Positions 1 through 11,404 of a DNA stretch of 64,000 bases are shown piece after piece (positions within the stretch are counted from its first letter, which is position 1; every line of letters starts with the position of its first letter). The notes beneath the pieces are model-generated. The model was not told the origin of the DNA. It did no database searches and was given only the letters and a program-made list of their open reading frames with translations. The position numbers were made by a program, and so were the translations under genes. The DNA is from Ambrosia x helenae. Taxonomy: Eukaryota > Streptophyta > Magnoliopsida > Asterales > Asteraceae. Location: positions 2,108,001 to 2,172,000 of the forward strand of contig CM061223.1 of the NCBI GenBank assembly GCA_030844895.1, written 5' to 3'.

Positions 1-579
1 TGTCAAGAAAAATGAAATTTCATAAAAAGTAACTATAATGTAACTTTATTTCATACAAGAAGTTTCAAACAACACATGCTTTAACATCAACAAATGGTAA
101 ACAAAACTTAAAAAATATAATATATTTTGTTAGACCTCCACGAAAAATGTAACATTTAACAAAAACAAAACAAACATGAACTACCAAGATATCTAACAAA
201 ACAGTTAAAAAATGAAAGATTATAAAAGATTTGTAAAAAAAATTAACTATGGTGTTCTAACATTTCATATAAAAAGTTTTAAAAAAGACTAAAAAACCTA
301 AAAACAAAATGATTATAAAAAAATGTTAAAAAAAAGCAACTATAGTGTTCTACCATTTCATATAAAGAAGTTTTAAAACCACAAAAAAAAACTAACAAAA
401 AATGGTAAACAACAACTCAAAAAAATATAATGTATTTTGTTTGAAAAATATAACATTTAACAAAAACAAACAAAACATGAACTATAGTGTTCTACCATTT
501 CATGGTCATCTCTTCTTTGCTCCTTCTACTATGACTGCTTAAGGTTTGCTGCTTCCTCATCCTCTATTGTCGATGTTTG
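1..579. repeat. AT-rich block, direct copy of 49427-50005
   Basis: This AT-rich block matches 49427-50005 in the same orientation over 579 bases, with only a few differences visible (for example a T/G change near 437 against 49863 and small homopolymer changes). Both copies end at the same base and are followed by unrelated sequence. Inside, short motifs recur, such as aaaatgtaacatttaac and tagtgttctaccatttcat. It has no coding capacity. The match probably continues left of the window. In the second copy it lies just upstream of the FAR1-type transposase gene, so it may be the end region of that MULE. Confidence 0.85.
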
Positions 580-1650
580 TCTGTTGGTTTTTACTTTCGT
601 TTTATTAGACTTCTTCTTGTCGTGTGTTTCATCTTTATTGATTTGGTTTTGAATTGTCTACCCTGCGATTTTGTTTTGGTTGTTGTTTTCTCGGTTTTGG
701 ATGTCTATTGTCGGCGCACGCCAGGTGTTTGTTATATTGTCGCAATGGTGTTGGATGATGTTTTTGTTGTTATCATGTTTTGGTGGTTGTATTCTGTTAG
801 GTGTCTTTCTGAATGCATGTATGTTGATTGTTACTACATGGTCTTTGTTGACGTTGGTTGTTGGCTTTCTTCATTTGAGTTCTTTTAGGTGATGGCTGTG
901 TGTCCTTTTATTCGTGTGTTTTAGCCATTTGTTTGCAGCCATTTATTTATACTTTGTGATGGTGTGCACCTATTTCTTCTAATTTCTGTCACCAGAATTT
1001 TGAACATGGTTGTTTTTTATCACTTCGTTTTTATGCGGATGGTTTTCACTATAATAAGTTCAATCCAAAAGTTAGTAAAATAGATACCGCGTTGGGTATG
1101 TTACCTGTTGCTTTCTTCTTTGGTGTGCCTATTTATAATTAATCAAATCTTCACCTTAGGAGTTTCTAATCATTTTTTACTCAATATGCTCTACTCGACA
1201 TTGGTTGTTTGTATTTTTCCCAATCGACAAATTGAACTGAATTTGTTAGATTGTTGACAGATGTTTTGAGTTGGGAACTTGGGATGGAGTCGGTCGATTG
1301 AAGGGGAGGTGAACAGCAGCCGCATCCAGAGATACAGAACTGATGTTTCCATGTATAGAAGCTTAGATTGGGCAAAACACACAGGGAGACTCAAGAGCTT
1401 GTGGTCTGATATCATTGTATGAGTAACCCTTTGATGCGCATTTCGTGTAGAAAGATAATGAACACGCCGAATAAGGTATGCATCTCTTAATTTCTGCATT
1501 CTCCTTCAAATCATTAATAATGTTCCTTCATTTCTTCGAATCGACCATTTCCTAGACATTTTTGTTTTCTTGATTACACAAATTAGATAATTTTTGTTTC
1601 AGTTTTAAATTTATGTTGGTGTGTTTTTGCTTGCAGATTTTGTTTGGTAT
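580..1650. other. Unassigned T/G-rich flank left of Athila-like element
   Basis: No gene can be supported here. The sequence is T/G-rich, and short open frames on both strands show no recognisable domain. A possible splice acceptor precedes about 1259, but the following bases are not recognisable as a known protein. It was once continuous with 8096 onward, because the element between them is flanked by the duplicated target GGTAT. It resembles the intron-like T-rich DNA at 17400-18025 and could belong to the same Helitron or the same old host locus. Confidence 0.4.
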
Positions 1651-3436
1651 TGATGTGTTGCAAAGCACATCTCTTTTCCTATGTATTTTGTATATTATTT
1701 GGTTAGATTTTTATTCGTTTCATGTCGTTTTTATTATGTATTTATTTATTTTATTATTTTATAGGTGTTCGTGGAAAATGAGCTCAAAATGAAAGAATTT
1801 TAATAGAGACACCGACACTTGAGAGCCAGTGTTCATGGGCGTTGGAGCGTAAACGAGCAATTTTGGTCGAGTCAAAAACACCCGACATGAGAGCTTAAAG
1901 TATGCTAATAATAATAATAATAATAATAATATAAGTTAAAACACGAAAAAAAAATAAAAATCAATTGGACTTCTTGAAAAAATCACGTGACCAAGCCCAA
2001 GGAAAATACAAAAAGTCAAAGTATTAGGGCATATTATTTTTGAGGACAATATATTGGAACGCACTTTTTCTTTTGGAGGATATACATGATCGATTGGAGG
2101 GACATAATTAATATCTTGGGTGGACATATTATCATTAAGGAATACATCAAAAAGTAGCCGCCACACAAGGCTGATCGAGCATACGAAAAGAAAAGGAGCC
2201 GCCAGAGAGCATCATTATCATCAAGAGAAGAACATATCATAACAGCCGCAACAGAGAGTTATCAAGAAGGAGGGCTTGGGATTAAGATTGAAGCTACTGG
2301 TTTGATCACTGCAAATATTGGTTTATATTTTATTTACTTTGTGTTTATAATTATTGGTACCATGACTTTGCTATATTTTGAACCTATGTTTTTATATTGT
2401 TTCACTGTTATTATGTTTGGCTAAAACATTAGTGGCCACCTAGGTTGAAGATGATGACTATTTGATTTCGGTTTATGTTTCGGTTTTGGATTTTATAGTT
2501 GGATTTATGTTTTAGCAAGAAACTTGTTTATGATTCTATGATGTGTGTGCGTACTCTTTACTGATTTATGATCTTTTAATGTTCCACGAGTGTCTTAGTG
2601 AATGTCTTTCATGTTTGGATACTTGTTAGAATTACTTGCTTTGTGCTTGTAGTTTACTTTATGGTTTTAGGCCTAAATCCCATAGGAACATTGATTGTGA
2701 GTTTAGAGGTAATTAGTATTCTTCCTACTCTTGAGACCGAGAGGTGATAGGTAGTCAGGTTTGTCTTTGGTGCTAGAGTTTTAGGCTAGAAACGCTGAGA
2801 GATCAGGTTTTCCTAGGTTCTCTAGTATTATTTGCTTATCTGTGTCATAGATTGACTTTACAGGTTACTCCTTGCACTTTAGGGTGTATTGTGATTGGAG
2901 GGTGAGAAATCTAAACCAGTCTAGCGAGTACTTTAGCATAGTTAGTGAGACCGAGAGGTGATCTAACCAATCAGTGAGATTAGTAGCCTTTAGGATTCCT
3001 TTCCGGTCAGTCCTGGTAAATGATCCGGGAGCCACTAGGATACTAGGGGTGAATATTATAAGATCCTGATTGCCAACATAGTTTCCAAAGCCGGGGCAGT
3101 TCCAATTTCATTAGTAGGATTCGATACCTAGGTGGTTGTCTTTCCCATCTCTGATTTCCTCCTTAGTGATCCTCTCCTATCTTTTAATTTAAGCCTTTTT
3201 AATTTATTTACTTTAGTAATTAATTAATATAAAAAATCACAAAAAAATCCAATTTGCTAGGCTAGGAGTCGATAGAGGTCTAGTACCGAGAGTTGCCACA
3301 TTTTGTCCACGGATCGATATTCCGGACTTACTTGCTCTGCTACACTGCGACCGGTGCACTTGCCGTTAGTGTGTGGTTTAGCGGTTTATCCATTTTTAAA
3401 ACTTGACCGATTTATTTATACACATTTCACACATTA
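1651..3436 (+). repeat. 5' LTR of Athila-like element
   Basis: Starts TGATGTG and ends CACATTA; the 3' LTR ends CACATCA, so the last bases of this copy have mutated. It contains an (AAT)n microsatellite near 1908-1932 that is longer than in the 3' LTR. Apart from that and about three small changes, the LTRs look identical. Confidence 0.9.
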
Positions 3437-3442
3437 AGTTTT

Positions 3443-3460
3443 TGGCGCCGTTGCCGGGGA
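3443..3460 (+). promoter_or_regulatory. Primer-binding site, Asp-tRNA type
   Basis: TGGCGCCGTTGCCGGGGA lies six bases after the 5' LTR. This is the primer site familiar from Athila-type Ty3/gypsy elements and is the main reason for assigning the element to that lineage. Confidence 0.85.
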
Positions 3461-3630
3461 CACAGTGCGCTTTCGAGGACGACCCGAGTCGGGGATCTAG
3501 TCATTTTGTAGATATTTTTTATTTATTTTTCTTATCATTATTTTTATTTATTTGTTTTTTTATATATATTTTCTCTATCTGGTGCCCGTGATCTGTTTGT
3601 TTAGTGTCTGTATGCAGTGAAATTTTTAGG

Positions 3631-4452
3631 ATGACAGCTGCTAGTGAAACAAAGACTGTAGCAGACCACATAAGAGAGCGCGACCAAGCTGGTTACAATG
3701 AAGAAGATTTCTACAATCAAATGCAAAATCACTACATGCCCGTCTGGAGGGAACCCAATAGTATTTTTGCCTTTTCAGTACCAAAGATCTATGTAGATTG
3801 GTACGAAGGAGAGAATCCATACTTACAACCATTTGATATCACTCCAGCACTGGAGACAATAATGGACGAAGAAGTCCCACCTCCGGTCCAAGAAGAACCC
3901 ATTGAAGATGATTTTTGGAGTGATAGTGAGGTTGAAGAATCCGTCGGGTTGAATGAAGAAAGAAGTGAGATGGAAGACAAGACGGGGGATGAAGAAGATA
4001 TAAATGTACCGTCTTGGGAGGAAGAGTTTGGTGATGAGTTGGATAATTTACCAATTCTTGAAGAAGATGAATTTGACCCGGTTGGTGATCTTACCTTTTT
4101 AGAAACATTACTTATGGGGGAACCCGCCACGGAGTTTAAAGATACACCAAACGAGGAAGAAGATGAAGAGGTGGTAACAAAGAAGAACACCAAACCACCT
4201 TGTCACATTCGGGATTGCCGGCCCGTGCCGCCACCATCACGGGAGAGGGCGAGAAGTCACATGGACCATATCCCTCATCATATGCCTCATATTATGTTTG
4301 GTCCAGGTAAGTGTAGAAATAGGTGCTCTGACCCGTTTGAATTTTTCAAACGTTATTCTAGATTCACCATTCGTTTTTTGACAAACAATGGTGAGCGATC
4401 TGAATTAAACGGGTTGGATAGAGGGTGGATAAAAGAAAAGCCACCTGATTGA
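3631..4452 (+). CDS. Acidic ORF of Athila-like element, function unknown
   Basis: A 273-residue single ORF from the ATG at 3631; an in-frame GTG at 3604 is less likely. The middle (about residues 80-185) is very rich in Asp and Glu, with patches such as EEEDEEVV. The C-terminal third is basic and His/Pro-rich (PHHMPHIMFGPGKC), with Cys residues that do not form a clear zinc knuckle. No gag, protease or polymerase motif is visible. It is the only sizeable frame between the LTRs and begins about 170 bases after the primer site, where gag normally lies. It may be a replacement gag-like or accessory protein. I do not recognise a family and assign no function. Confidence 0.55.
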   Translation: MTAASETKTVADHIRERDQAGYNEEDFYNQMQNHYMPVWREPNSIFAFSVPKIYVDWYEGENPYLQPFDITPALETIMDEEVPPPVQEEPIEDDFWSDSEVEESVGLNEERSEMEDKTGDEEDINVPSWEEEFGDELDNLPILEEDEFDPVGDLTFLETLLMGEPATEFKDTPNEEEDEEVVTKKNTKPPCHIRDCRPVPPPSRERARSHMDHIPHHMPHIMFGPGKCRNRCSDPFEFFKRYSRFTIRFLTNNGERSELNGLDRGWIKEKPPD

Positions 4453-6307
4453 ACTTGGGTTAAAACCCAAGTGTAGAGTTTGTATCATCATCTGCCATGT
4501 ATGTTTTTATTTTATTTTCATTCTTCTTTATTTTATTTTTTTTATTTATACTTAATTTTTTTTTGTTTATCGAGTCGTGTGGGATTGCCTTGCCCTTTTT
4601 CATTGTTGGATCTCCCCGCCCGTACTCAATCTCCATTCGGGTGGGGTCGATCTTAAAATTATTTTTTTTGTAAACAGGCATCTCACTTGTCATTGAGTCA
4701 TTTTACTTTGATTTTCTTTTTAGTTTATTTTTGCAGGATTCCCACTATGGCCGCGAAGGAAATGCTATACGGCTGTAGATGATGGACGGACGGGACACTT
4801 TCTGCGAGCTATCGCCACATATTCCAGGGGAGTTCGTTCCATTTATTTTGTGTTATATTTTTTTTTTTCGTTTCTTCTTTAGTTTTGTATTTTTATTTTT
4901 AGTCTACGTTGTATCCTGGAGCACATTGAGGACACTGTGCCTTTCTAAGTGTGGGGATGGGAAACTCCGTTTTATTTTGCTTAGTTGTAGGTTGAGTCAA
5001 AAAAAAAAAAAAAACAAAAAAAAAAAAAACACAAAAAAAAAAAATTATAAAAAAAAGAGGAAAAAAAAAAAGTTGGTTTTGTGTCAGTCCCGTTCCTTTT
5101 TGCGCGTAGTAAACGAGCCTTTTCAATACGTCGGTTAAAAGCGGGGTCGATTGTCGGGTTTACGGGTCTTAGCATATGTTTCTTTAAGTTGCGGGATAGT
5201 AGGCTTGACTGAGTTATTTTTCTGAAATAAAATGTTTGGGGTGCCTGGGATAGTGGAACAAGCTGGATGGTTAACTGGTTTTGCACTTGCTAGCATCGGT
5301 AACCCTTATTTCCACATGACAGTGAGTTTTGAGCCTTTAAATATTATATATAAATATTCACTATTTCGTTTCATGTGTGATATACCGACTTTGTTGCATT
5401 ATTTTAGAACTTGTGCGTTTTGATGCATTTTGAGACCATAGGCTTGGACTTGACACAAGTATGATAGAGGCATTAGGATTACCCATTTTTGTTTAGCCTT
5501 TTCGTTTGTTTTTGTTATTTGACCCGTTTCCTCAATTTTACCTTTAGAAACCACTTTGAGCCTAAACCTTTCGTTTGTCACCCATTTTATTTTATGTTGA
5601 TTACCGGATTGTATATATTTATATAATGTGAAAAAGAAAAAAATATATCAGCATCAAGATTAGCTGACAAAAAAAAAATCAGCATAAAGAGTAGCTGTCA
5701 AAAAAAAAAAAAAAGATATATGAAAAAGTGAGAAAAGAAAAAAAAAAAAAAGAATAAAGGTTGTGGGTCGAGAAGACCAAAGAGTTTTATTTGTTTATGG
5801 TTTATCCGGTTTATCTCTCTCTTTTGTTTTTTTTTTTTTTTTTTTTTTAGCCAATTTTTCCCAACAAAAATTTCCTACCTTTAACCCTTACCTACCCTTT
5901 CGAAGTCCTCTTGATTTGTGTTAGTTTTAGCAATTAGGTGGAGATTTGATTGACGTACAAGCTTATGATAATTTTGCTTCATAGTTCGGTTTTGAGAGAT
6001 TCACTCCAAATAAATATATAACCGAGAGATGAGTGATATTGTGAGGGGTGCTTACAGGTGCATAGTCGGTTGCTTGAAGGTAAGTGAAGCTTGACTAGGT
6101 AGGCCTTGTTTTTAAAATTATATCACCTTGACTAGTCAGCCTTTTGAACGATGTAAGTCTTGTGAAACCGCTATGCTTGTTGATTTCGTAGCTTGCTTTT
6201 GACCTTGTTTGATGCTATCGTTTTTGTTAAGTGCTTTGTTGAAAATATTGTCTGAGATTTTGTATAATTCTTTTTCGGGACGCAAAAGTTTTAAGTGTGG
6301 GGATGTT
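4453..6307 (+). other. Non-coding interior of Athila-like element
   Basis: No gene is supported. It holds long A/T homopolymers (4997-5080, 5690-5750, 5827-5849) and two purine tracts of the form aagtgtggggatg, at about 4948 and just before the 3' LTR at 6308. The phrase around 4920-4950 (cattgaggacactgtgcc, then aagtgtgggg) resembles the 3' interior of Athila elements. Confidence 0.6.
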
Positions 6308-8090
6308 TGATGTGTTGCAAAGCACATCTCTTTTCCTATGTATTTTGTATATTATTTGGTTAGATTTTTATTCGTTTCATGTCGTTTTTATTATGTATTT
6401 ATTTATTTTATTATTTTATAGGTGTTCGTGGAAAATGAGCTCAAAATGAAAGAATTTTAATAGAGACACCGACACTTGAGAGCCAGTGTTCATGGGCGTT
6501 GGAGCGTAAACGAGCAATTTTGGTCGAGTCAAAAACACCCGACATGAGAGCTTAAAGTATGCTAATAATAATAATAATAATAATATAAGTTAAAACACGA
6601 AAAAAAAATAAAAATCAATTGGACTTCTTGAAAAAATCACGTGACCAAGCCCAAGGAAAATACAAAAAGTCAAAGTATTAGGGCATATTATTTTTGAGGA
6701 CAATATATTGGAACGCACTTTTTCTTTTGGAGGATATACATGATCGATTGGAGGGACATAATTAATATCTTGGGTGGACATATTATCATTAAGGAATACA
6801 TCAAAAAGTAGCCGCCACACAAGGCTGATCGAGCATACGAAAAGAAAAGGAGCCGCCAGAGAGCATCATTATCATCAAGAGAAGAACATATCATAACAGC
6901 CGCAACAGAGAGTTATCAAGAAGGAGGGCTTGGGATTAAGATTGAAGCTACTGGTTTGATCACTGCAAATATTGGTTTATATTTTATTTACTTTGTGTTT
7001 ATAATTATTGGTACCATGACTTTGCTATATTTTGAACCTATGTTTTTATATTGTTTCACTGTTATTATGTTTGGCTAAAACATTAGTGGCCACCTAGGTT
7101 GAAGATGATGACTATTTGATTTCGGTTTATGTTTCGGTTTTGGATTTTATAGTTGGATTTATGTTTTAGCAAGAAACTTGTTTATGATTCTATGATGTGT
7201 GTGCGTACTCTTTACTGATTTATGATCTTTTAATGTTCCACGAGTGTCTTAGTGAATGTCTTTCATGTTTGGATACTTGTTAGAATTACTTGCTTTGTGC
7301 TTGTAGTTTACTTTATGGTTTTAGGCCTAAATCCCATAGGAACATTGATTGTGAGTTTAGAGGTAATTAGTATTCTTCCTACTCTTGAGACCGAGAGGTG
7401 ATAGGTAGTCAGGTTTGTCTTTGGTGCTAGAGTTTTAGGCTAGAAACGCTGAGAGATCAGGTTTTCCTAGGTTCTCTAGTATTATTTGCTTATCTGTGTC
7501 ATAGATTGACTTTACAGGTTACTCCTTGCACTTTAGGGTGTATTGTGATTGGAGGGTGAGAAATCTAAACCAGTCTAGCGAGTACTTTAGCATAGTTAGT
7601 GAGACCGAGAGGTGATCTAACCAATCAGTGAGATTAGTAGCCTTTAGGATTCCTTTCCGGTCAGTCCTGGTAAATGATCCGGGAGCCACTAGGATACTAG
7701 GGTGAATATTATAAGATCCTGATTGCCAACATAGTTTCCAAAGCCGGGGCAGTTCCAATTTCATTAGTAGGATTCGATACCTAGGTGGTTGTCTTTCCCA
7801 TCTCTGATTTCCTCCTTAGTGATCCTCTCCTATCTTTTAATTTAAGCCTTTTTAATTTATTTACTTTAGTAATTAATTAATATAAAAAATCACAAAAAAA
7901 TCCAATTTGCTAGGCTAGGAGTCGATAGAGGTCTAGTACCGAGAGTTGCCACATTTTGTCCACGGATCGATATTCCGGACTTACTTGCTCTGCTACACTG
8001 CGACCGGTGCACTTGCCGTTAGTGTGTGGTTTAGCGGGTTTATCCATTTTTAAAACTTGACCGATTTATTTATACACATTTCACACATCA
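6308..8090 (+). repeat. 3' LTR of Athila-like element
   Basis: Nearly identical to 1651-3436. Visible differences are a shorter AAT microsatellite, one G lost in a GGGG run near 7702, one G gained near 8038, and an intact CACATCA end followed by the target duplication GGTAT. Confidence 0.9.
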
Positions 8091-8095
8091 GGTAT

Positions 8096-8885
8096 ATATT
8101 AGCACAAAGGTGTGGCTTTTCACTGCACTCCATCCACCACTTAAGTCGAGGTTTGTTGGTGCAGTTTGCTTGATGAACTATGATCAGAAGGCGAAATAAG
8201 AGATGAGGCTTTAATGGTGAACACATTTGAAGACGGGTATGAAAATAATGAAGTGCAAGTTTATTCCTTTTGTTTATTAAAATGTTCTACATGTACAATG
8301 AATTGTTAGTCACAAACAGTTGTATCAAATGATTTTGATCTCTTTGCAAAAGGGTACATGATAAGAGTAGAAAAGAGTGGACTTTAGTTGAATTAGAAAG
8401 TAAGTGCAATGTTTCTGAAATTTGTGTTCTTGATCTGTTATGATTTCATGTCACCAGGTAGCATATGTTATGTACTCTAAACATCATTTTGTGTTGATTT
8501 GATGTTTTAGGGTTCATGATCCTGTTCACACAAAGGAGATGGAATCAATCATGTACATTAAAGTTGGAGCAATGTAGTCTCATTAGAATTTGAACACTAA
8601 TTGTGTTTCTTTTTCTTATTTGTTTGAAATCCAGGAGAGGAATGTATTTTCGTGTACACGACCAATTCATACATTTTTCAGGGGGAAAAGTGTTCACTGG
8701 TCTTTGGTATCAACTACTATCAAGTATGATCTTTTATTTTAAATTACTAATTTGCATTGCTCGTCTCTTTAATCTATATTTTAGATCAAATACTTTTTGT
8801 GATAATTGTAAATTTTATTTTAGATCAAACAGTCTATTCACTTAATTTATTTTATATTCTTGAGCTATGTTTCATTACGGCTTCA
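8096..8885. other. Unassigned flank between Athila-like element and LysM gene
   Basis: No gene can be supported. A possible exon runs from a splice-acceptor-like site near 8634 to about 8725, with an open frame containing MYFRVHDQFIHFSGG, but I do not recognise it. The segment is the right-hand continuation of 580-1650. It reaches the stop codon of the minus-strand LysM gene. Confidence 0.4.
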
Positions 8886-9290
8886 TTACCCAATCAAACT
8901 TAAACAGGCCATTAAGTCATTTGTGCCAGAAGAAGAAAGGGGGAGGGGGGGGGGGTTGATCTTGATAACGAGACCAGGGAAAACATCATCCGGGTCATGA
9001 ATATGCGGATTCTTTTCAACTATAAACGGGTCGCCACACTTATCGGATACGGTGTGAAGTGTTTCTCCCTCTCCCACCACGGATATCTCGTCGCACGCCT
9101 GTCTACCAAGCTCATGTCCTCCTTGTACAGCAGCCATGCTGGTAGTGGTAGTGGTAAGGGAATAAGTGTATTTCTGATCATCTCTTATAAAATCATCAGT
9201 GAGCATGAGGGCTATTATTGCCGTTGCACAGCAAAAGGAAAGACCATCTGCTATGGTTATTACTCTTTTAGCTTTCATCCATTTAACCAT
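8886..9290 (-). CDS. Small LysM-domain protein with N-terminal membrane anchor
   Basis: 134 residues from the ATG at 9290. An N-terminal hydrophobic stretch (about residues 12-30, ITIADGLSFCCATAIIALML) looks like a signal anchor. Residues about 66-108 match the LysM consensus of small plant LysM proteins, with the hallmarks GEGETLHTVSDKCGDPFIVE and NPHIHDPDDVFPGLVIKI. LysM domains bind N-acetylglucosamine-containing glycans such as chitin. No kinase is attached. The frame is intact and the length is typical. A gag-only retroelement is inserted 42 bases upstream of the ATG, so the promoter and most of the 5' UTR are separated from it. It may be a host gene or a piece captured by the Helitron-like DNA around it. 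The run of G residues at 8940-8954 makes the proline stretch PPPLPL and could vary in length. Confidence 0.8.
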   Translation of the reverse strand: MVKWMKAKRVITIADGLSFCCATAIIALMLTDDFIRDDQKYTYSLTTTTTSMAAVQGGHELGRQACDEISVVGEGETLHTVSDKCGDPFIVEKNPHIHDPDDVFPGLVIKINPPPLPLSSSGTNDLMACLSLIG

Positions 9291-10439
9291 CTTCACGCAA
9301 GAAGTTTTTTTTTAATAACTGAATGTACGTTGTGTCACACCCTCAAATTTCCACCTGCGGAGTTCTACCGCGAGGCGTGTGACATACCAGGATCCAAGTC
9401 AACGGTCACAATAAACGACGTCTAAATGTAAAAACATACGTAAACAAAACCATGCATAAGTTTAAAACCAACATTCAATAGTGCGGAAGCATTTTAAAGT
9501 TTACAAAAGTCATGCATAAATAAACATAAGTTCAAAAGTTCATAATCCCAAAACGTGCAGATGAAACCCTAGACACGAGACGACTCCAGTGCGACCACGT
9601 GCGCCTATCCATATGCTGCTACCTTAGCGACCTGAGAAAAACATGCTAAAAGAGTCAACATATAATGCTGGTGAGTTCACAGGTTTTAATTAAACGTTTA
9701 CAGTGATCCTTCAAAATGTTACCATCACAATTACTACTATGCTTGTGAGAACGCCAAACCAGGCGCAGAATGAGATACTCATACGGGTGAAACCATTACT
9801 GACTAAGCCGTGTGTTACCCTTAGTTCCTATGGGCTACCGTCATCGCCGGTAGACCTTGTTTTGTTAGAGACAATATGCACCCGCCCGGTCCAACCGTCG
9901 AGTGGGGTTTGTCAGTTCCCAATAGCGCTATCCATATTTCCCCGCCATATACCCATGTTAGTGGTTTCAAGGGATTTTCGATGAACCGTATAGTAAGATA
10001 AGTAAGCCATAGTATAACGTGATAACAAGTCATAAGTCATAAGAGTTTAACAAGTCATAAGTCATAAAAGAGTTTGTAAGCATGTTTCTCACCCCGAAGG
10101 TAAAAACTGTAAAATGTGGGGCCGTGAACTCACCTTAGATAACGTTCCTCGAATATGTGTAAAGATGTTTAGCCCGTGACAATCCCTCTACCGAAGATCT
10201 ATCAAAATGTTCACATAAGTATTCCGACTAATAACCATAAGGTTATCTAGTCCCCGATTGTCCAGATCATAACCAAGTATGTTTTAAAACGTGTTTAAAT
10301 GTTTAACCGACACACTAGACCGACCCGACATCCCGTTGGTGACCCATTACCCTAACTAATCAAGTACACATAGGTTACATGCAAGGTTCAAGCATAAAAC
10401 ACTTAGTTTGTATCAAAAATCTCATTTTTGTTAACACAG

Positions 10440-10630
10440 GGTCGAATGTAGTTGTAAGTGGTCGAAGGTGACTTGAACTGGTCGAATGTGGGTTCGAACT
10501 TCCACCTTCGCCCCTTTTTCTTCCACCTTCGCCCCCTTGTGGTACCTTCGCCCCTTTTTCTTCCAGGTTCGACCCCTGGATTCCACCTTCGCCCGTTCGA
10601 CTGGCCGAAGGTGTTCCAGGTTCGACCCTG
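10440..10630. repeat. CCTTCGCCC / GGTCGAA motif cluster in LTR
   Basis: Many direct and inverted copies of ccttcgccc, ggtcgaa and ccaggttcgaccc with short spacers. A second, better ordered cluster lies at 11405-11625. Both recur in the other LTR (15411-15601 and 16376-16597). Non-coding. Confidence 0.8.
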
Positions 10631-11396
10631 TTGTGTTGTTTACTCAAAAACGCATCCAAAAACATCCGAAAACATCACGAAACATCATGAGTTACAGCAG
10701 TCAAGCATCATTAACATATTCCTACGAAACCCTACCAATTTTACCCCAAAATTTATCCGTTTTACAAGTTTCCTAAAATAGCAAATTATGGAGATGTCAC
10801 ATCATCATGCATGCAAATATTACCCAATTAGGAAACTTTCTGAAATCGATTAAAAATCAGTTTATCATACTCGGATCATCATGAACAAGAAACCCCTATC
10901 ATAACCTTATCATAATCATCCCAAAAACAACCCTAAATCTAACTAAAAACTCCTTTAATCATCAAAACACCATCAACAATCAAAGGTAACACGTTTCAAT
11001 CATAACCCATCATTAATAACAGCCCTAGGTTGTTGTTATCTCATCTATATAACAAATAATCATCAAACAATGCTTAATACCACATAAACACATGTTAAAT
11101 TGTATGAAAACTCATTGTTTATGAATAGGTTTTATTTAGAAAGATATTAGGAAGGTTTTTACCCATAAAACATGTTGATATCAGATCTGGACCCTTGGGG
11201 TTTAGATTAAAACAAGTCAAAATTGTTTAAAAAGGATTTGTAATGAAGAACACACCTTAGATTTTCACTTGTAATGATTTAGAGAGTTAGGTTATGAAAA
11301 ACAAGCTCAAAAACTCCTTCCCCAATGATAATAGCTGATAGAGAGTGTTTGGAGGCGTTTAGGGTTTGTGAAATGGTGAAAAATGGCTAAGGATGG

Positions 11397-11404
11397 TATT
11401 TATA
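11397..11404 (-). promoter_or_regulatory. TATA-like box of LTR promoter
   Basis: Minus-strand TATAAATA just downstream of the inverted-repeat array. The same box is at 16368-16375 in the 5' LTR, where it would drive the element. Confidence 0.55.

Larger units (their letters stand above)
1651..8090 (+). mobile_element. Athila-like non-autonomous LTR retrotransposon (complete)
   Basis: A 6.4-kb LTR element with LTRs at 1651-3436 and 6308-8090. It is flanked by the 5-bp target duplication GGTAT (1646-1650 and 8091-8095). The primer-binding site at 3443-3460 begins TGGCGCCGTTGCCGGGGA, the Asp-tRNA type typical of the Athila/Tat branch of Ty3/gypsy. A purine tract (agtgtggggatgtt) precedes the 3' LTR. 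The 2.9-kb interior has no protease, reverse transcriptase or integrase, only one acidic ORF, so any mobility would need proteins supplied in trans. Long A and T runs fill 4997-5080 and 5690-5850. It is inserted in the DNA that also carries the LysM gene. Confidence 0.9.

Noticed and set aside
580..600. TC start at 580 as a Helitron 5' end paired with CTAG at 18025
   Set aside because: The preceding base is G rather than A, and the sequence after 18025 does not match what follows the other copy of the 579-bp block, as a clean insertion would require.
1191..1499. Minus-strand ORF of 102 residues left of the Athila-like element
   Set aside because: No recognisable motif, and length is compatible with chance in this stretch.
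3789..4193. Minus-strand Ser-rich 134-residue frame
   Set aside because: Shadow of the Glu/Asp-rich plus-strand ORF (gaa/gat read backwards gives Ser/Phe codons).
4779..5138. Lys-rich 119-residue frame
   Set aside because: Largely translation of A homopolymers in the Athila-like interior.
9703..9984. Plus-strand 93-residue frame and its copy at 14674
   Set aside because: It lies within the LTRs of the gag-only element, has no domain and no supporting start context.
10458..10781. Phe/Arg/Pro-rich frames over the ccttcgccc cluster
   Set aside because: Simple translation of the repeat motif, in several frames at once.
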